Below are positions 19,609 through 21,348 of a DNA stretch of 21,348 nt, piece by piece. The notes below the pieces were generated by a model. That model had not been told where the DNA came from. It searched no databases and saw only the letters and a program-made list of their open reading frames with translations. The DNA comes from Haplomitrium mnioides (taxonomy: Eukaryota; Marchantiophyta; Haplomitriopsida; Calobryales), in the NCBI GenBank assembly GCA_049999725.1, contig JBNGIS010016056.1, forward strand, positions 40,410 to 61,757. The letters are read 5' to 3'. Made by a program: the position numbers and the translations under genes. Every line of letters starts with the position of its first letter. The first letter of the stretch is position 1.

Positions 19609-20046
19609 CATCACGTTCTCTTTGCATGATGCTACTAATACCAACCTATTGACCAACTACCAATACTTGCACTCTCATTAACCTACAATGTTAGCAATTT
19701 TCACATCATGCTTTGGTTTAATGTATCTAGAAAGAACACTAAACTCTCTCTACTATTATAAGCCAACAACGTAGGTCTTATAATCTTGTAGAGACTAACT
19801 AGTCCATAATCAACTCCATTTTTGGCTCAGTTCCTACACTTACACTCCAACATATATGAATGCTTCCTCCCTACCAAAGTCTAGAAGTAGCCAATCTCTC
19901 AAAAGCTAGCAAATTTGACTTGCTTACACACCTTGCACAATCATAATCAAATAGTCTACAAATTCGATAAAGATTTGCTTTGCTTCAGAATAGATGCATA
20001 CTCTTTCTTCTACTTTTTTTTTTGCTTGTGAGGATACCTTGTAGTT
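19609..20046. other. Right flank of gypsy insertion
   Basis: T/C-rich on the plus strand, like 10850-14012 and unlike the gypsy element. Minus-strand frames show weak coding character (for example EAKQIFIEFVDYLIMIVQG near 19940-20000), but no motif is recognised. It is probably the continuation of the minus-strand element interrupted at 14012. Confidence 0.35.
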
Positions 20047-20600
20047 GTGCGCTTCCTATTTGAAGCTTCTTCAAGGTCAGACAAGTCAGTACTTAACAAC
20101 ATTGCCAATACTTGCCTTCCTTTCTTATTAGGCTTTCCACCCTTCCACATTACTTCTATCCAAATTGATTTGGCTTCATCTTGGATGATTCTTTTCTTTG
20201 AATCTTATAATGAATTCCTAAACTCAGCCATATGCAATAGAAATTTTTACACCAAACTCTAGTTGGCTTCCTTCCTAGTGCTATTTCAACACATCGCTTG
20301 ATCTTTGAAAATATATAAGCTCTCGATCCTTTTGTACCCCCTCGTCAAGCAATAATCAAGGTTGTAATACTCAGCTTTGTGATGTATTATGCCTTTGGCT
20401 AATGCAAAAGTGAACTAAATAGCTCCAAAAGTTATATGAGTAGTATGTATAGAATACTTTTGAATCTATAGCCATTATTTTTGCAAAGTTCTTGATGCAC
20501 ATACAAAACTTGTCTTTTAGCCTTTAGCTTGTTCTCTTGACACTCTTAATTTGGTAGATTATACATCTTGTAGACAACCAAATGATCATTTCAAGACCCA
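20047..20600 (-). pseudogene. Broken minus-strand ORF, unknown family (copy 2)
   Basis: This is a diverged relative of the 6300-6865 core, in the same orientation. Shared plus-strand runs include CCATATGCAATAGAAA, CTTTCTTATTAG and GATGCACATACAA. On the minus strand the frame reads GYKRIESLYIFKDQAM, DEAKSIWIEV, GGKPNKKGRQVLAM and DLEEASNRKR, against the copy 1 peptides AYKRIGSLYLFKYQAI, DEAKEFLIET and GKANKKERQVWAM. Agreement at the peptide level across two differently decayed copies supports minus-strand coding. The function is unknown. Confidence 0.5.
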
Positions 20601-20658
20601 AAAATCAATCAACCCCTTAGTCGACTTATCTTTCATGGTTTAGATCCTTTTTTTGTTG

Positions 20659-20818
20659 TCTTATTATACAAGTTTAGCCATGACATACAATAAAGTTTTA
20701 AAAATAATTGAAGAGAAATGAAATGACTTTTCTTGCTCTGTCATTATACAAATTTAACCATAGCATACAATAAAGTTTTGAAAAGAAAACTGAAGAGAAA
20801 AGGGATAAGACCTGATTC
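20659..20818. repeat. Two-copy tandem repeat, about 80 bp period
   Basis: The runs ATTATACAAGTTTAGCCATG (from 20663) and ATTATACAAATTTAACCATA (from 20743) start equivalent units. Both continue with CATACAATAAAGTTTT and then a GAAGAGAAA stretch. The period is 80 bp. The second unit drifts in its last 20 bases. Confidence 0.85.
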
Positions 20819-21008
20819 CCAAAATCTTTGGTGGTTGTTTGTTCCTACACAATGATGTTGAACTTTGATTTTTTTTTATATTTTTGAACTGAAATCTCAT
20901 CTTTGTAGACTAATATTTCAATTTTTTTCTCTTCTTTGGACTCTTCATAATCATCATGTTCAGATCTTATTTTTGAAATTGTATTCTTTTCAATTGGTGC
21001 TCTATTTT

Positions 21009-21348
21009 TCATTGAATTTGAACTCTAGTCTTGCACAACACCATTGATTTATCATTAGTTGCAACTTCCATATAATTACTTGATGCTTTCTTTCTTGTTG
21101 ATTTTGAGCCTAAAACATGGTCTTCAATTTCATTTGAAATTGAGCTTTGTTTTTCAACTCCAACTAACTTTTGGTTCTTTTTCTCATGAGCTTGGTTACT
21201 TGCTAATTTTTTGATTGCTGGTTTTGAGTTCTATCCTTTGCATATTGGTGATGTTGTAGAGTGAGTTGCAAATCTTCCATATGTTGTGGTACCTTCTTCT
21301 CTTGATCTTGAGAGAGATCTAGAGAGAGAGAGAGAGAGAGAGAGAGAG
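21009..21348 (-). pseudogene. Lys/Ser-rich minus-strand ORF fragment reaching window edge
   Basis: On the minus strand one frame runs from the window edge, through the GA/TC repeat (read as alternating Leu-Ser), to a TGA at 21011-21009, with a single internal stop. It reads SLSRSREEGTTTYGRF, then SPICKG and a stop, then KLASNQAHEKKNQKLVGVEK, EIEDHVLGSKSTRKKASS and YMEVATNDKSMVLCKTRVQ. This is a charged, probably disordered segment. It is too regular for noise in such AT-rich DNA but matches no family I know. It would be the upstream part of the minus-strand element. Confidence 0.4.
21321..21348. repeat. AG microsatellite at window end
   Basis: Fourteen uninterrupted AG units run to the last base, preceded by an imperfect stretch GAGAGAGATCT. 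The true length is unknown because the window ends inside it. Confidence 0.95.

Noticed and set aside
20047-20262. Plus-strand frame, alignable with a plus-strand frame at 6294-6578
   Set aside because: Both are open over the homologous region, but the plus-strand translation is hydrophobic without pattern. The minus strand gives better conserved charged peptides, so I treat the plus frames as shadows.

Overview
This is an AT-rich stretch of plant nuclear DNA made almost entirely of decayed, nested LTR retrotransposons. I see no intact gene, no convincing tRNA or rRNA gene and no CRISPR array. The coding traces are riddled with stops and frameshifts, and the one recognisable gypsy primer-site candidate differs from its expected form mostly by C-to-T and G-to-A changes. 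Old, slowly removed elements of this kind suggest a large-genome seed plant, plausibly a conifer or other gymnosperm. That organism call is inference.

Layout. 1-430: AT-rich sequence with a hairpin and an LTR-like TATA box. 430-3060: purine-rich unclassified sequence with only broken short frames. 3490-5650: a visibly CpG-richer block unlike everything around it. 6187-7130: a minus-strand pseudogene of unknown family. 7340-10850: a plus-strand Ty1/copia element with remnants of gag, protease, integrase, reverse transcriptase and RNase H, plus a stub of 3' LTR. The copia integrase carries a three-unit tandem repeat over its third catalytic segment. 10889-13760: minus-strand coding remnants ending in a retrotransposon gag, preceded by about 2 kb of coding-like sequence I cannot assign. 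14013-19608: a plus-strand Ty3/gypsy element with two alignable LTRs of about 1.1 and 1.0 kb. Its internal region has gag traces, protease, RT and RNase H but no integrase. 19609-21348: minus-strand sequence again, including a second diverged copy of the 6187-7130 pseudogene core.

History. The plus strand is T/C-rich in 6000-7330, 10850-14010 and 19610-21100, and A/G-rich in the copia and gypsy elements. The simplest reading is that the gypsy element landed inside an older minus-strand element, so positions 14012 and 19609 were once adjacent. The copia remnant abuts or interrupts the same minus-strand material. The most novel candidate is this minus-strand element: a gag preceded by a long unassigned open region, reminiscent of retroelements that carry an extra ORF upstream of gag. 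All identities rest on motif recognition by eye.
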